From Actinomycetota bacterium (lineage in GTDB: Bacteria; Actinomycetota; Thermoleophilia; UBA2241): 14,206 bases of DNA. Shown in pieces: positions 13,487-14,206 of this stretch (its first letter is position 1; each line of letters opens with the position of its first letter). The position numbers and the translations under genes are program-made. The notes under the pieces were generated by a model, which was given only the letters and a program-made list of their open reading frames with translations, was not told where the DNA came from and ran no database searches. The stretch is taken from contig PLTW01000170.1 in the NCBI GenBank assembly GCA_003164655.1, positions 1 through 14,206 of the forward strand, given 5' to 3'.

Positions 13487-13513
13487 TTGGCACTCTCATG
13501 ATGTGAGTGCCAG
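13487..13513 (+). promoter_or_regulatory. CIRCE operator (HrcA-binding site)
   Basis: TTGGCACTC, 9 bases, GAGTGCCAG. The consensus is TTAGCACTC-N9-GAGTGCTAA. Eight base pairs of dyad symmetry are perfect; the A-to-G change in the left arm is matched by a T-to-C change in the right arm, so symmetry is kept. Its place between the promoter and the groES ribosome-binding site is the classic one for HrcA repression of groESL, relieved by heat. Confidence 0.93.
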
Positions 13514-13538
13514 ATTACCGAAAGAGAAGGAGGGCTGT

Positions 13539-13844
13539 ATGAAGCTGAAGCCGCTCGAGGACCGCGTCATCATCAAGGCGGTCACGCAAGAAGAAAAGAC
13601 GCCCAGCGGCATCGTGCTTCCCGACACGGCCAAAGAGAAGCCGATGATCGGCGAAGTCGTCGCCGTCGGCGAGGGCAAGTGGGACGAGTCCGGCACGAAG
13701 CGAATTCCCGTCGACGTCAAGGTCGGCGAGAAGGTCATTTACGGCAAGTACTCGGGCACCGAGTACAAGACCAGCGACGGCGAAGAGCTTCTCATCCTGC
13801 GGGTGAGCGAGATCCTCGCCACAGTCAAAGAGAAGGGAGGCTGA
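13539..13844 (+). CDS. groES: co-chaperonin GroES (Cpn10)
   Basis: GroES is the heptameric lid of the GroEL chaperonin in the cytoplasm. The 101-residue product has MKLKPLEDRVIIK at the N-terminus, the mobile loop EEKTPSGIVLPDTAKEKP (18-35) that contacts GroEL, GEVVAVGEGKWDESG, VKVGEKVIYGKYSGTEYK and LLILRVSEILATV. Length is normal for actinobacterial GroES. ATG 13539 is fixed by the conserved N-terminus and by AAGGAGGG at 13527-13534. It is expressed from the promoter at 13442 under CIRCE/HrcA control, with groEL 6 bases downstream. Confidence 0.98.
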   Translation: MKLKPLEDRVIIKAVTQEEKTPSGIVLPDTAKEKPMIGEVVAVGEGKWDESGTKRIPVDVKVGEKVIYGKYSGTEYKTSDGEELLILRVSEILATVKEKGG

Positions 13845-13850
13845 GGAAGC

Positions 13851-14206
13851 GTGGCTAAGGAACTCAAGTATCAGGACGAGGCGCGTCGCGCGCTGGAACG
13901 TGGAGTCAACGCGCTCGCCGACGCCGTCAAGATCACCCTCGGCCCCAAGGGCCGTTACGTCGTGCTCGACAAGAAGTTCGGCGCCCCCACCATCACCAAC
14001 GACGGTGTGACCATCGCCCGCGAGATCGAGCTCGAAGACGTCTTCGAAAACCAGGGCGCCCAGCTCGTGCGCGAAGTCGCCACCAAGACCAACGACATCG
14101 CCGGCGACGGCACCACCACCGCCACTCTGCTGGCCCAGGCGATCGTCCGCGAGGGCCTGCGCAACGTAGCCGCCGGCGCCAACCCGATGGCCATCAAGCG
14201 CGGCAT
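13851..14206 (+). CDS. groEL: chaperonin GroEL (Cpn60), 5' part
   Basis: The frame is open from GTG 13851 to the window end, about 118 codons of roughly 540. It reads MAKELKYQDEARRALERGV, then DAVKITLGPKGRYVVLDKKF (the nucleotide-binding LGPKGR loop), GAPTITNDGVTIAREIEL, and NDIAGDGTTTATLLAQAI with the DGTTT ATP-hydrolysis motif. All belong to the equatorial domain. GroEL folds proteins in an ATP-dependent double ring capped by GroES. GAGG/GGAAG just upstream of the GTG acts as ribosome-binding site, and the 6-base gap to groES indicates one transcript. Whether this is GroEL1 or GroEL2 cannot be told, because the C-terminus (His-rich or GGM-type) lies outside. Confidence 0.97.
   Translation, partial: MAKELKYQDEARRALERGVNALADAVKITLGPKGRYVVLDKKFGAPTITNDGVTIAREIELEDVFENQGAQLVREVATKTNDIAGDGTTTATLLAQAIVREGLRNVAAGANPMAIKRG

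Larger units (their letters stand above)
13201..13538. other. divergent dtd-groES intergenic region, 338 bases
   Basis: From left to right it holds the dtd -10 box (13208-13213, minus), a stretch to about 13355 where I see no feature, a consensus TATAAT (13360-13365), a possible structured RNA (13377-13440), the groES sigma-A promoter (13442-13470), the CIRCE operator (13487-13513) and the groES ribosome-binding site (13527-13534). Open frames here are low-complexity shadows. Confidence 0.7.

Overview
The window is GC-rich bacterial chromosomal DNA with tightly packed genes and strong G/C bias at third codon positions. Several signs point to a high-GC Actinomycetota-type bacterium, possibly of a Thermoleophilia-like lineage; this is inference, and a high-GC Chloroflexota relative is not excluded. 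The signs are the gene order fmdB - family 4 UDG - tsaE - tsaB - rimI - tsaD, a CIRCE-controlled groES-groEL pair, frequent GTG/TTG starts, and two genes with a -10 box placed so that transcription would begin at the start codon (leaderless mRNA). No phage, transposase, CRISPR or tRNA/rRNA gene is visible.

Layout. 1-940 (+): a DUF123 (GIY-YIG-like) protein and a small membrane protein. 987-4729 (-): a tight operon, in transcription order a Rossmann/DUF2520 oxidoreductase, panC (pantothenate synthetase), a YjbQ-family protein, and a two-domain protein joining a hexulose-6-phosphate-synthase-like barrel to an RraA-like domain. 4730-5074: a divergent intergenic region with a perfect 44-bp palindrome. 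5075-8766 (+): fmdB, family 4 uracil-DNA glycosylase, and the t6A/ribosome-modification set tsaE-tsaB-rimI-tsaD, linked by 4-base overlaps. 8848-12701 (+): a catabolic-type acetolactate synthase large-subunit homologue, a stretch of short tandem repeats, an APC-family amino-acid permease and an overlapping small membrane protein. 12713-12755: a GC-rich hairpin between convergent genes. 12763-13200 (-): dtd. 13201-13538: a regulatory region with a possible structured RNA, a near-consensus sigma-A promoter and a CIRCE operator. 13539-14206 (+): groES and the 5' part of groEL, cut by the window end.

How the genes work together. The minus-strand operon centres on pantothenate/CoA supply (PanC and the DUF2520 protein, a candidate ketopantoate reductase) with two associated carbon-carbon bond enzymes of unknown substrate. 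The fmdB-to-tsaD cluster covers DNA repair and tRNA t6A37 synthesis (TsaB, TsaD and TsaE here; TsaC must be elsewhere) plus ribosomal-protein acetylation. Dtd adds translation quality control, and GroES/GroEL form the chaperonin under predicted HrcA control.

Most of the window is conserved housekeeping. The less ordinary points are the HPS-RraA fusion beside pantothenate genes, the 44-bp palindrome, the nested tandem repeats at 10561-10797, the repeat insertion in TsaD, a substituted glycine in RimI, and the possible structured RNA upstream of groES. I saw no convincing wholly new system.
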